5,636 nucleotides of DNA from DATKEG01 sp035544515. GTDB lineage: Bacteria; Acidobacteriota; Vicinamibacteria; Fen-336. The notes beneath the pieces are model-generated. The model saw nothing but the letters and a program-made list of their open reading frames with translations, did no database searches and was not told the origin of the DNA. The position numbers were made by a program, and so were the translations under genes. Positions 1 to 5,636 of this stretch are shown here, one piece after another. Location of the stretch: NCBI GenBank assembly GCA_035544515.1, contig DATKEG010000190.1, positions 1 to 5,636 of the forward strand, written 5' to 3'. Within the stretch, counting starts at the first letter, position 1, and each line of letters opens with the position of its first letter.

Positions 1-524
1 AGCAGCGCGTACACCAGCCCGTCGAACATGGACTTGAAGGTGGTGACCCAGCTGCGCCGGTACCAGATGGAATGCTGGGCGAGCGCCAGCGCGTAACCGA
101 GGAAGGCCGTGGTCCCCGCGAACCGGAAGACCTCGAGGTAGCTCTCCCCCGGACCGAGGGCGCGCCCGGCGACGTAGGCCGCGAACACTCCCACTACCAG
201 CGCATAGACGAACCACAGGACGAGAGCGGTGGCCATGGAGGGCGCCTGGCCGGGCGAGAGGGTCAGGAGCACGAGGGGACCCTTCTGCATCCTCTCCACG
301 AAGGCGGGGTCCTTCATGGCCGCGGGCGACGCGGCGTGCGGGGCCGCGTAGTCCCCCGGCGGGACGTCGAAGCGGCGCAGCGCCTCGAGGACCGCGTCTT
401 CCTGGGGGAGCTTGCGCAGGTCGCTGCGGTGCAGCGGCAGCACCATGTGCAGGATGAAGCTGGCCACGAACACGATCACCGCGGCCACCAGGATGGGCAG
501 CCACAACGACGTCAACGGCACCAT
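1..524 (-). CDS. Multi-pass membrane protein of unknown function (5' part, C-terminus outside window)
   Basis: The frame is open from the ATG at 524 to the window edge, giving 174 codons without a stop; the C-terminus is missing. A GGGAGG ribosome binding site lies 5 bases before this ATG, which fixes the start. Three hydrophobic stretches suit membrane spans: about residues 7-28 (includes PILVAAVIVFVASFILHM), 97-119 and 135-154. Between the first and second lies a soluble loop of about 65 residues with LHRSDLRKLPQEDAVLEALR and a PPGDY motif. After the third span comes SIWYRRSW and then the start of another hydrophobic stretch (DGLVYAL). The layout looks like a small conserved hypothetical inner-membrane family, but I cannot name it and see no catalytic motif. 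It lies 87 bases downstream of serA on the same strand, so co-transcription is possible. Being a gene is well supported; its function is unknown. Confidence 0.8.
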   Translation of the reverse strand, partial: MVPLTSLWLPILVAAVIVFVASFILHMVLPLHRSDLRKLPQEDAVLEALRRFDVPPGDYAAPHAASPAAMKDPAFVERMQKGPLVLLTLSPGQAPSMATALVLWFVYALVVGVFAAYVAGRALGPGESYLEVFRFAGTTAFLGYALALAQHSIWYRRSWVTTFKSMFDGLVYAL

Positions 525-529
525 AGGCA

Positions 530-535
530 CCTCCC
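530..535 (-). promoter_or_regulatory. Ribosome binding site of the membrane protein gene
   Basis: The minus strand reads GGGAGG, then five bases (TGCCT), then ATG. This is a strong Shine-Dalgarno match and supports translation from 524. Another minus-strand ATG at 568 is in a different frame and reaches a stop after 18 codons. Confidence 0.7.
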
Positions 536-540
536 GGCCG

Positions 541-560
541 GCGCGTGAAAGGGCACGCGC
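541..560 (-). repeat. Inverted repeat between serA and the downstream membrane protein gene
   Basis: Perfect 7-base arms GCGCGTG (541-547) and CACGCGC (554-560) flank a 6-base loop. It sits in the 87-base spacer, just upstream of the membrane protein gene's ribosome binding site. No T-run follows the stem on either strand, so it is not a standard intrinsic terminator. It could be an mRNA-processing or weak attenuating hairpin, or chance in GC-rich DNA. Confidence 0.3.
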
Positions 561-611
561 GCCGCCATGGTAAGCGAGGCCCGGCCAGGCGAGGTCCGGC
601 GCTCCCGTCCC

Positions 612-1838
612 TCAGAAGAGGACGCGCGCGCGGATGGTGCCCTCGATGGCGGAGAGCGCCTTGAGCGCGAGGCGGCTCGACGCGGCCTCCACGTCGATCA
701 CCACGTAGCCGATCCGCGCGTTTGTCATCAGGTACTGGCCGCTGATGTTGATGCGCTTCTGGGAGAAGACGCCGTTGACCCTGCTGAGCACGCCGGGCAC
801 GTTGTGGTGGATGTGCAGCAGCCGGTGGCTGCCCGGGTGGGAGGGCAGCGCGACCTCGGGGAAGTTCACGGCGGACAGGGTCGAGCCGTTGTCGCTGTAG
901 CGGACGAGCTTCTCCGAGACCTCGGTGCCGATGTTCGCCTGCGCCTCCACGGTGGAGCCGGCGATGTGGGGCGTGAGGATCACGTTGTCGAACCGGCGCA
1001 GGGGCGAGACGAACTCCTGGTCGTTGCCCTCGGGCTCCACCGGGAACACGTCGAACGCGGCCCCGCCCAGGTGGCGGCGCTCCAGGGCCTCCGCCGCGGC
1101 CTCGATGTCCACCACCGTGCCGCGCGAGGCGTTGACGAAGAAAGCGCCCGCCTTCATGCGCGCGAACTGCGCGCGGCCCATCATGCCCTGGGTGAGCGGG
1201 GTCTCGGGGACGTGCAGGGTGACCACGTCCGAGCGAAGGAGCAGCTCGTCGAGCGTCGGCATCATGCGCGCGTTGCCCAGGGGCAGCCGGGTGACGACGT
1301 CGTGGTAGACGACCTCCATGCCCAGCGCCTCGGCCATCACCGAGAGCTGGGAGCCGATGTTGCCGTAGCCCACGATGCCGAGCGTCTTGCCCCGCACCTC
1401 GCGCGCGTCGTCGGCCGACTTGAGCCAGGTGCCGCGATGGAGGAGCGCGTTCTTGGCCGGGATGCCCCGCATCAGGAAGACGATCTCGGCCAGCACCAGC
1501 TCCGCCACCGAGCGCGTGTTGGAGAACGGCGCGTTGAAGACGGGGATGCCGCGCATCATGGCCGCCTCGAGGTCGATCTGGTTCGTGCCGATGCAGAACG
1601 CGCCCACCGTCATCAGCTTGCGGGCGCCCGCGAGGGCGTCGGCGGTCAAGCGCGTGCGGGAGCGGATGCCCACGAAGTGGGCGTCGGCGATGGCCGCTTT
1701 CAGCTCGCCGCCGGCCAGGGCCTTGCGGTGGCGCTCGATGGTCGTGTACCCGTGGCGGGCGAAGTTCTCGACCGCGCGCTCGTGCACGCCCTCGAGCAGG
1801 ACGACCCTCATGCGCGTCTTCTCGTGCGACGTGGTCAC
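612..1838 (-). CDS. serA: D-3-phosphoglycerate dehydrogenase with ACT domain
   Basis: Catalyses the first step of L-serine synthesis in the cytoplasm, 3-phosphoglycerate to 3-phosphohydroxypyruvate with NAD+. The 408 residues align almost without gaps to E. coli SerA (410). Visible landmarks are RSRT (59-62), the substrate-domain run CIGTNQ (82-87) and FNAPFSNTRSVAEL (101-114), the NAD-binding loop GYGNIG (157-162) with acidic D180, NASRGTVVD with catalytic R239, VEPE with E268, and TPH with H291. The C-terminal ACT domain (about 339-408) keeps H344, N346 and N364, matching the serine-binding residues of E. coli, so serine feedback is expected. The Gly-Gly hinges of E. coli are altered (HIAGS at 291-295, HPGS at 334-337). 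The start is GTG: an in-frame TAA lies 12 bases upstream, and the segment EKTRMRVVLLEGVH matches E. coli EKDKIKFLLVEGVH. A second possible start is the ATG at 1811. It is divergent from the FAD dehydrogenase gene. Confidence 0.96.
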   Translation of the reverse strand: MTTSHEKTRMRVVLLEGVHERAVENFARHGYTTIERHRKALAGGELKAAIADAHFVGIRSRTRLTADALAGARKLMTVGAFCIGTNQIDLEAAMMRGIPVFNAPFSNTRSVAELVLAEIVFLMRGIPAKNALLHRGTWLKSADDAREVRGKTLGIVGYGNIGSQLSVMAEALGMEVVYHDVVTRLPLGNARMMPTLDELLLRSDVVTLHVPETPLTQGMMGRAQFARMKAGAFFVNASRGTVVDIEAAAEALERRHLGGAAFDVFPVEPEGNDQEFVSPLRRFDNVILTPHIAGSTVEAQANIGTEVSEKLVRYSDNGSTLSAVNFPEVALPSHPGSHRLLHIHHNVPGVLSRVNGVFSQKRINISGQYLMTNARIGYVVIDVEAASSRLALKALSAIEGTIRARVLF

Positions 1839-1915
1839 GTGGCAAGCTTAGGGTATTCGGGAATGTGGCGCAGCGCAGCGGGACGAACGCTCGAGATGGA
1901 TGCGGAGACGGGGAA
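1839..1915. promoter_or_regulatory. Short divergent intergenic region between serA and the FAD dehydrogenase gene
   Basis: These 77 bases must hold the promoters of both divergent genes if the dehydrogenase starts at 1916. The only A/T-richer part is at about 1844-1865 (AAGCTTAGGGTATTCGGGAA), where a -10-like element could sit on either strand. I cannot find a convincing -35/-10 pair or a clear operator palindrome. The role is inferred from gene orientation alone. Confidence 0.4.
1904..1907 (+). promoter_or_regulatory. Ribosome binding site deciding the start of the FAD dehydrogenase gene
   Basis: GGAG is followed after 8 bases by GTG at 1916. The further upstream in-frame GTG at 1865 has no comparable site, lies only 26 bases from the serA start, and would add a low-complexity leader (RSGTNARDGCGDG) not expected in the family. 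Confidence 0.5.
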
Positions 1916-3334
1916 GTGACGGCCGCGGAGCGGCAGAACGCCGTGGGCGCCCTGCGCGAGCTCCTGGGCGGCGACGCGGTGCTCACCGAGCGTCACGACC
2001 TGGCCCGCTACGAGCAGGGGTGGCGCTACGGCCGCGGCGCGGCGCTGGCGGCGGTGCGGCCGGCGAGCACGGAGGAGGTGTCGCGCGTGCTCGCCTTCGC
2101 CTCCACACGGGGGGTGCGCGTGGTGGCCCAGGGCGCGAACACGGGCCTGGTGGGTGGCTCGACGCCCGATGCCTCGGGCGACATGCTCGTCCTGAGCCTG
2201 GAGCGGCTGTCCCGGCCGCTCGACGTCGACGCCGTGGACCGCACGGTCACGGCCGGCGGCGGGGTGTTGTTGAGCCAGCTCGACGCCGCGCTCGCGGAGG
2301 AGGGGCTCCTCTTCCCCATCGACCTCGGCGCGGACCCCACGGTCGGCGGGATGGTCGCCACCAACGCCGCCGGCACGCGCGTCCTGCGCTACGGCGACGT
2401 GCGGCAGAACCTGCTCGGCCTGGAGGCGGTCCTCGCCGACGGCACCGTCCTCGACCTCATGACCGCCCTGCGCAAGAACAACACCGGTTTCGACGCGAAG
2501 CAGCTTTTCGTGGGGACCTCGGGGGTCTTCGGCGTGGTGACCCGCGCGGTGCTGCGCGTGGCGCCCCGCCCCGCGCAGCGCGCCACCGCCCTCCTCGGCG
2601 TGGGCGACGGCGCCGCGGCGCTGCGCCTGCTCTCGCGCTTCGAGCGCGGGCTCGGGGACGTGCTCACGGCCTTCGAGGTGATGAGCGCCGCCTCCCTGGC
2701 TCCCGTCTTCTCCTACCAGCCGCGGCTGCGCAACCCCTTCGGGACCGGCCTGCCGCCGTACTCGGTGCTGGTGGAGCTGTCCACCACGCTCCCGGCCGAG
2801 GCGCTGGCCCTCGACGAGCTGCTGGAGACCACACTGGGCGAGCTGCTGGAGGACGCTGCCGCGGGCATCACCGACATCTTCCCGGGCAAGCCGGCGGACC
2901 TCTGGGACATCCGGCACCACGTCTCGGAGAGCCACCGCCACCTGGGCGAGGTGCTGGGGCTGGACATCAGCGTGCCCCGCTCCTCGATGGCGGCGTTCGT
3001 CGCGGCCGCGCGCGAGCGCCTCGCCCCCGAGTACCCCTACGTCACCGTGGCCGATTTCGGCCATTGGGGCGACGGGGGCGTGCACCTGAACCTGATCTGG
3101 AAGAAGGAAGACGCTCCTTGCCCGACGCCGGAGATGAAGGCCCTCCTGCAGCCCCTTGTCTACGACCTCGCGGTCGGCGGATTCCGCGGCAGCTTCAGCG
3201 CGGAGCACGGCGTGGGCCCCCACAACCAGTCGTTCTACGACCGCTACACGCCGGAGCTGGTGCGCGAGGTCTGCCGCGCGCTCAAGGCGCGGCTCGATCC
3301 GCGCGGGCTGCTGGCGACCACGCGACTCGGTTGA
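1916..3334 (+). CDS. FAD-linked 2-hydroxyacid dehydrogenase, probably D-2-hydroxyglutarate dehydrogenase
   Basis: Member of the GlcD / D-lactate dehydrogenase / D-2-hydroxyglutarate dehydrogenase family, which oxidises a D-2-hydroxyacid to the 2-oxoacid through FAD and passes electrons onward. From the GTG at 1916 it has 472 residues, normal for the family. The N-terminal FAD-binding domain shows VRPASTEEV, the GANTGL loop (73-78), PIDLGADPTVGG, TNAAG (149-153), LRKNNTG (185-191) and KQLFVGTSG. The C-terminal domain shows FGHWGDGGVHLN and SAEHGVG; H383, H390 and E430 match the family's metal ligands, and H431 follows. The usual C-terminal NPGK is replaced by a DPRGLLATTRLG ending. No signal peptide or membrane span is seen, so it is probably cytoplasmic. 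The substrate is inferred from sequence and from the divergent serA neighbour; D-lactate or glycolate dehydrogenase is the alternative. An in-frame GTG at 1865 would give 489 residues. Confidence 0.9.
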   Translation: MTAAERQNAVGALRELLGGDAVLTERHDLARYEQGWRYGRGAALAAVRPASTEEVSRVLAFASTRGVRVVAQGANTGLVGGSTPDASGDMLVLSLERLSRPLDVDAVDRTVTAGGGVLLSQLDAALAEEGLLFPIDLGADPTVGGMVATNAAGTRVLRYGDVRQNLLGLEAVLADGTVLDLMTALRKNNTGFDAKQLFVGTSGVFGVVTRAVLRVAPRPAQRATALLGVGDGAAALRLLSRFERGLGDVLTAFEVMSAASLAPVFSYQPRLRNPFGTGLPPYSVLVELSTTLPAEALALDELLETTLGELLEDAAAGITDIFPGKPADLWDIRHHVSESHRHLGEVLGLDISVPRSSMAAFVAAARERLAPEYPYVTVADFGHWGDGGVHLNLIWKKEDAPCPTPEMKALLQPLVYDLAVGGFRGSFSAEHGVGPHNQSFYDRYTPELVREVCRALKARLDPRGLLATTRLG

Positions 3335-3409
3335 GCGGGAGAAGGACCACCGGGTTCGAGGGTACGATGTCGTTCGGGACCCCGGGGCACGGTCCACAGG
3401 AGGACGGGC

Positions 3410-4678
3410 ATGACAGCAAGGCTTCTTTCGTGCGGAGTGGTCGTGGTGCTGCTTTCGGCCGCGAGCGCGGGGGCGGCGGACCGCGACCGCTTCTGGCCGC
3501 AGTGGCGCGGGCCGCTGCACACGGGCGTGGCTCCCCAGGGCAACCCGCCCGTGGAGTGGAGCGAGACGAAGAACGTCAAGTGGAAGGTCGAGATCCCGGG
3601 CCAGGGCTCGGGCACGCCTGTCGTCTGGGGTGACGCGATCTACGTCCTCACCGCGGTGCCCACCGGCGCGGCAGGCGGGGCGCAGCAGTTCACCATCCTG
3701 GCCATCGGCCGCCGGGACGGCAAGACGCTCTGGCGCAAGGTGCTGCGCGAGGAGGTGCCGCACGAGGGACACCACGCGACCAACACCTTCGCCTCCGCCT
3801 CCGCGCTCACCGACGGCGAGCACGTCTACGCCTTCTTCGGCTCGCGCGGCCTCTACGCGCTCGACCTGAAGGGCAACCTGAAGTGGGAGAAGGACCTCGG
3901 GGACATGAACATCAAGCTCGGCTTCGGGGAGGCGGCCTCTCCCGCGCTCCACGGCGACCGGCTGGTGGTCAACTGGGACCACGAGGGCGAGTCGTTCATC
4001 GTGGCGCTCGACAAGAGGACCGGCCAGGAGCGGTGGCGCGTCCCGCGCGAGGAGAAGACGTCGTGGTCGACGCCTCTCGTCGTCGAGCACGCCGGCCGCG
4101 CGCAGGTGATCACGAGCGCCACCCACCGGGTGCGCAGCTACGACCTGGCCACGGGCGATCTGGTCTGGCAGGCCAGCGGCATGACCGCCAACGCCATCCC
4201 CACCCCCGTGCACGCGGACGGCATCGTCTACCTGACCAGCGGCTTCCGGGGCAACGCGCTCATGGCCGTGAAGCTCGCCGAGGCCCGGGGCGACATCACG
4301 AACACGCCGGCGGTGATCTGGCGCCACGACCGCGACACGCCCTACGTGCCGTCGCCGCTGCTCTACGGCGAGGCGCTCTACGTCCTCAAGAGCAACAGCG
4401 GCGTGCTGTCGGCCTTCGAGGCCAAGACCGGCCGAAAGCTCTACGGAGAGCAGCGCATCGAGGGCGTGCCCAACGTGTACGCGTCTTTGGTGGGTGCCGG
4501 CGGCCGGGTCTACATCGCCGGCCGCGACGGCGGGGTCGCCGTGGTGGAGCAGGGGCCGGCGTTCAAGCTCCTGGCCCTCAACCGGCTCGACGACGGCTTC
4601 GACGCTTCGCCCGTGCCCGTGGCCGACGAGCTGTACCTGCGCGGCCGGAAATACCTGTACCGCATCTCGGCGAACTGA
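3410..4678 (+). CDS. Exported PQQ-like beta-propeller repeat protein
   Basis: The 422-residue protein begins with a Sec signal peptide: basic R4, a hydrophobic core (CGVVVVLLSAASA) and a likely cut after AGA (residue 22). The mature protein opens with WPQWRGP (29-35), a motif typical of secreted PQQ-like propellers, followed by propeller strands. Repeat signatures of the A-x-D-x-x-TG-x-x-x-W kind appear at about 98-110 (GRRDGKTLWRK), 149-160 (ALDLKGNLKWE), 199-210 (ALDKRTGQERWR), 244-254 (YDLATGDLVWQ) and 336-345 (FEAKTGRKLY). These propellers resemble BamB and quinoprotein dehydrogenases, but nothing here shows that PQQ is bound or that the protein is an enzyme; a periplasmic scaffold role is as likely. 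No lipobox is evident, C8 being too early, so it is probably soluble periplasmic. AGGAGG at 3398-3403, 6 bases before the ATG, fixes the start. It follows the dehydrogenase by 75 bases, so co-transcription is possible. Confidence 0.88.
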   Translation: MTARLLSCGVVVVLLSAASAGAADRDRFWPQWRGPLHTGVAPQGNPPVEWSETKNVKWKVEIPGQGSGTPVVWGDAIYVLTAVPTGAAGGAQQFTILAIGRRDGKTLWRKVLREEVPHEGHHATNTFASASALTDGEHVYAFFGSRGLYALDLKGNLKWEKDLGDMNIKLGFGEAASPALHGDRLVVNWDHEGESFIVALDKRTGQERWRVPREEKTSWSTPLVVEHAGRAQVITSATHRVRSYDLATGDLVWQASGMTANAIPTPVHADGIVYLTSGFRGNALMAVKLAEARGDITNTPAVIWRHDRDTPYVPSPLLYGEALYVLKSNSGVLSAFEAKTGRKLYGEQRIEGVPNVYASLVGAGGRVYIAGRDGGVAVVEQGPAFKLLALNRLDDGFDASPVPVADELYLRGRKYLYRISAN

Positions 4679-4710
4679 CGGCCTGCTCCGACGGACTCCA
4701 AGCCTCGTGT

Positions 4711-4722
4711 GGCGGTGCCGCC
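4711..4722 (+). repeat. Short GC-rich inverted repeat downstream of the beta-propeller gene
   Basis: GGCGG and CCGCC arms are separated by TG, starting 33 bases after the stop codon. Folding would leave a tetraloop with a 4-bp stem. No T-run follows, so it is at best a weak or factor-dependent terminator element. It may be chance in GC-rich sequence. Confidence 0.25.
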
Positions 4723-4734
4723 GGCCAAACGGCG

Positions 4735-4768
4735 ATATATGTAGTGGTCCCGCCGATCCGCATATACA
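4735..4768 (+). promoter_or_regulatory. A/T-richer island with candidate promoter of the TPR protein gene
   Basis: This is the most A/T-rich stretch between genes in the window. It holds TATATG (4736-4741) and its inverse CATATA (4761-4766). TATACA at 4763-4768 resembles a -10 box, placed about 30 bases before the start codon, but no good -35 box lies 16-18 bases upstream. The TATATG/CATATA pair, 19 bases apart, could be an operator. Promoter function is inferred from position and composition. Confidence 0.35.
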
Positions 4769-4787
4769 CTCGGGGGCCGCCCGGATC

Positions 4788-4793
4788 AGGAGG
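4788..4793 (+). promoter_or_regulatory. Ribosome binding site of the TPR protein gene
   Basis: A full AGGAGG lies 4 bases before the ATG at 4798, a slightly short spacing. It decides the start of a gene that has no stop codon inside the window. The inverse pair GATCCG (4755-4760) and CGGATC (4782-4787) ends immediately before it. Confidence 0.65.
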
Positions 4794-4797
4794 TGCC

Positions 4798-5636
4798 ATG
4801 CGTCGTCGCTCGCCGCTCTCCACCCTGCTCGTCTGCGCGCTGGCCGTGACCGCCAGGGCGCAGGAGCAGGACCACTCACACCACCATGCCCGGCCCGAGA
4901 AGCTGGGCACGGTGAGCTTCCCGATCTCCTGCGCGCCGGCCGTACAGGCGCCGTTCGCGCGCGCGGTGGCCTTGCTCCACTCGTTCTGGTACGACGAGGC
5001 CGAGAAGGCCTTTGGCGAGGTCGCGGCGGCCGACCCTTCGTGCGCGATGGCGCACTGGGGCGTGGCCATGAGCCTGTATCACCCGATCTGGGCCCCGCCC
5101 ACGCCGGCGGAGCTGAAGCGCGGGCAGGAAGCGGTGGCGAAGGCCAAGGCCGCGGCCGCGCCCACCGAGCGCGAGCGCGACTACGTGGCGGCCATCGAGA
5201 CGTTCTTCCGCGACGCCGACACGGCGGACCACCGCGCGCGCGCCACGGCCTACGAGAAGGCGATGGAAGGCGTCCATGCGCGCCACCCCGACGACCGCGA
5301 GGCGGCCATCTTCTATTCGCTCGCCCTGCTGGGGACGGCGCCGCCGGCCGACAAGACCTACGCGAACCAGAAGAAGGCGGGCGCGATCCTGAACCGCGTG
5401 TTGCCCGCGCAGCCCGACCATCCGGGCGTCGCGCACTACTTGATCCACAGCTTCGACTACCCGCAGCTGGCCGAGCTGGCGCTTCCCGCCGCCCGCGCCT
5501 ACTCGAAGATCGCCGAGTCGTCTCCGCACGCGCTGCACATGCCCTCCCACATCTTCGTGCGGCTCGGCCTGTGGGACGACTCGATCCGCGCCAACGAGGA
5601 CTCGGCGGCGACGGCGCGCGCGCACGTGGAGAAGAC
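4798..5636 (+). CDS. Exported TPR-like protein with His-rich mature N-terminus (5' part, C-terminus outside window)
   Basis: The frame stays open from the ATG at 4798 to the window edge, 279 codons. The N-terminus is a Sec signal peptide: RRR, a hydrophobic core (LSTLLVCALAV), and a likely cut after ARA (residue 21). The mature protein would start QEQDHSHHHA, a histidine cluster that could bind metal. Residues about 53-90 read as a TPR-type helix pair (HSFWYDEAEKAFGEVAAADP, then CAMAHWGVAMSLY). A helical region with Ala/Lys/Glu-rich segments follows (about 103-170). Further on come HPGVAHYLIHSFDYP (208-222) and SPHALHMPSHIFVRLGLWDD (242-261), His-rich motifs that look like family signatures rather than generic TPR. 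It resembles uncharacterised TPR proteins of Acidobacteria-like genomes. Function unknown; a periplasmic protein-interaction or metal-related role is speculation. It has its own ribosome binding site and probably its own promoter. Confidence 0.85.
   Translation, partial: MRRRSPLSTLLVCALAVTARAQEQDHSHHHARPEKLGTVSFPISCAPAVQAPFARAVALLHSFWYDEAEKAFGEVAAADPSCAMAHWGVAMSLYHPIWAPPTPAELKRGQEAVAKAKAAAAPTERERDYVAAIETFFRDADTADHRARATAYEKAMEGVHARHPDDREAAIFYSLALLGTAPPADKTYANQKKAGAILNRVLPAQPDHPGVAHYLIHSFDYPQLAELALPAARAYSKIAESSPHALHMPSHIFVRLGLWDDSIRANEDSAATARAHVEK

Noticed and set aside
72..548. A plus-strand open frame of 158 codons opposite the membrane protein gene.
   Set aside because: The opposite strand has a coherent membrane protein with a strong ribosome binding site; this frame gives an Arg/His/Gly-rich sequence of shadow type.
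1865..1915. Possible 17-residue N-terminal extension of the FAD dehydrogenase from an upstream GTG.
   Set aside because: No ribosome binding site is seen, it would leave only 26 bases for two divergent promoters, and the peptide does not resemble the family N-terminus. It cannot be fully excluded.
567..1919. A plus-strand open frame of about 450 codons opposite serA.
   Set aside because: It is antisense to a near-complete match to SerA, has a low-complexity His/Arg/Asp-rich translation, and no good ribosome binding site.
3377..3395. GGACC/GGTCC inverted repeat with a 9-base loop between the dehydrogenase and beta-propeller genes, considered as a terminator.
   Set aside because: The stem has only 5 base pairs, no T-run follows, and the ribosome binding site of the next gene starts 3 bases later.
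1900..3633. A second plus-strand frame of 577 codons overlapping the FAD dehydrogenase gene.
   Set aside because: Its translation is an Arg/Gly/Pro/Ala-rich low-complexity shadow in the alternate frame of a clearly coding gene.
1835..4879. A minus-strand open frame of about 1014 codons opposite the dehydrogenase and beta-propeller genes.
   Set aside because: Its translation is dominated by Arg, His, Ala, Val and Gly with no recognisable domain, and it lies antisense to two genes with clear family motifs and ribosome binding sites. Long antisense frames are expected when codons end mostly in G or C.
4876..5625. A minus-strand open frame of about 249 codons opposite the TPR protein gene.
   Set aside because: The plus-strand frame has a signal peptide, TPR-like helices and AGGAGG; the minus frame is Arg/Val/Gly-rich without domains.

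Overview
The window is very GC-rich, has strong third-position G/C bias, and uses GTG starts alongside AGGAGG-type ribosome binding sites. The gene families (a secreted PQQ-like beta-propeller with the WPQWRGP entry motif and a secreted TPR protein with HALHMPSHIF-type motifs) resemble what is common in Acidobacteriota and related soil or sediment bacteria. That assignment rests on family resemblance only; other high-GC phyla (Gemmatimonadota, Myxococcota) cannot be excluded. No rRNA, tRNA, CRISPR array, IS element or phage gene is visible.

Layout: 1-524 (-) is the 5' part of a multi-pass membrane protein of unknown function that runs off the left edge. 612-1838 (-) is serA, an E. coli-type D-3-phosphoglycerate dehydrogenase with an intact C-terminal ACT domain. 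A short divergent spacer follows. 1916-3334 (+) is an FAD-linked 2-hydroxyacid dehydrogenase, most likely D-2-hydroxyglutarate dehydrogenase. 3410-4678 (+) is an exported PQQ-like beta-propeller protein. After a 119-base intergenic region with an A/T-richer island, 4798-5636 (+) is the 5' part of an exported TPR protein that runs off the right edge.

How the genes fit together: the clearest functional unit is the back-to-back serA / FAD dehydrogenase pair. SerA of the E. coli type can reduce 2-oxoglutarate to D-2-hydroxyglutarate while oxidising 3-phosphoglycerate, and D-2-hydroxyglutarate dehydrogenase re-oxidises that product. Such coupling has been described in Pseudomonas, so the pair can be read as a serine-synthesis module with its own by-product recycling. 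The membrane protein may be co-transcribed downstream of serA, and the beta-propeller downstream of the dehydrogenase, but no functional link to serine synthesis is evident. The two exported proteins on the right are conserved-looking families without known function.

Very long open frames exist opposite and beside the real genes, including one of about 3 kb on the minus strand at 1835-4879. They are best explained as GC-composition shadows. I do not see a clearly new defence or mobile system here; the observations offered are of modest interest.
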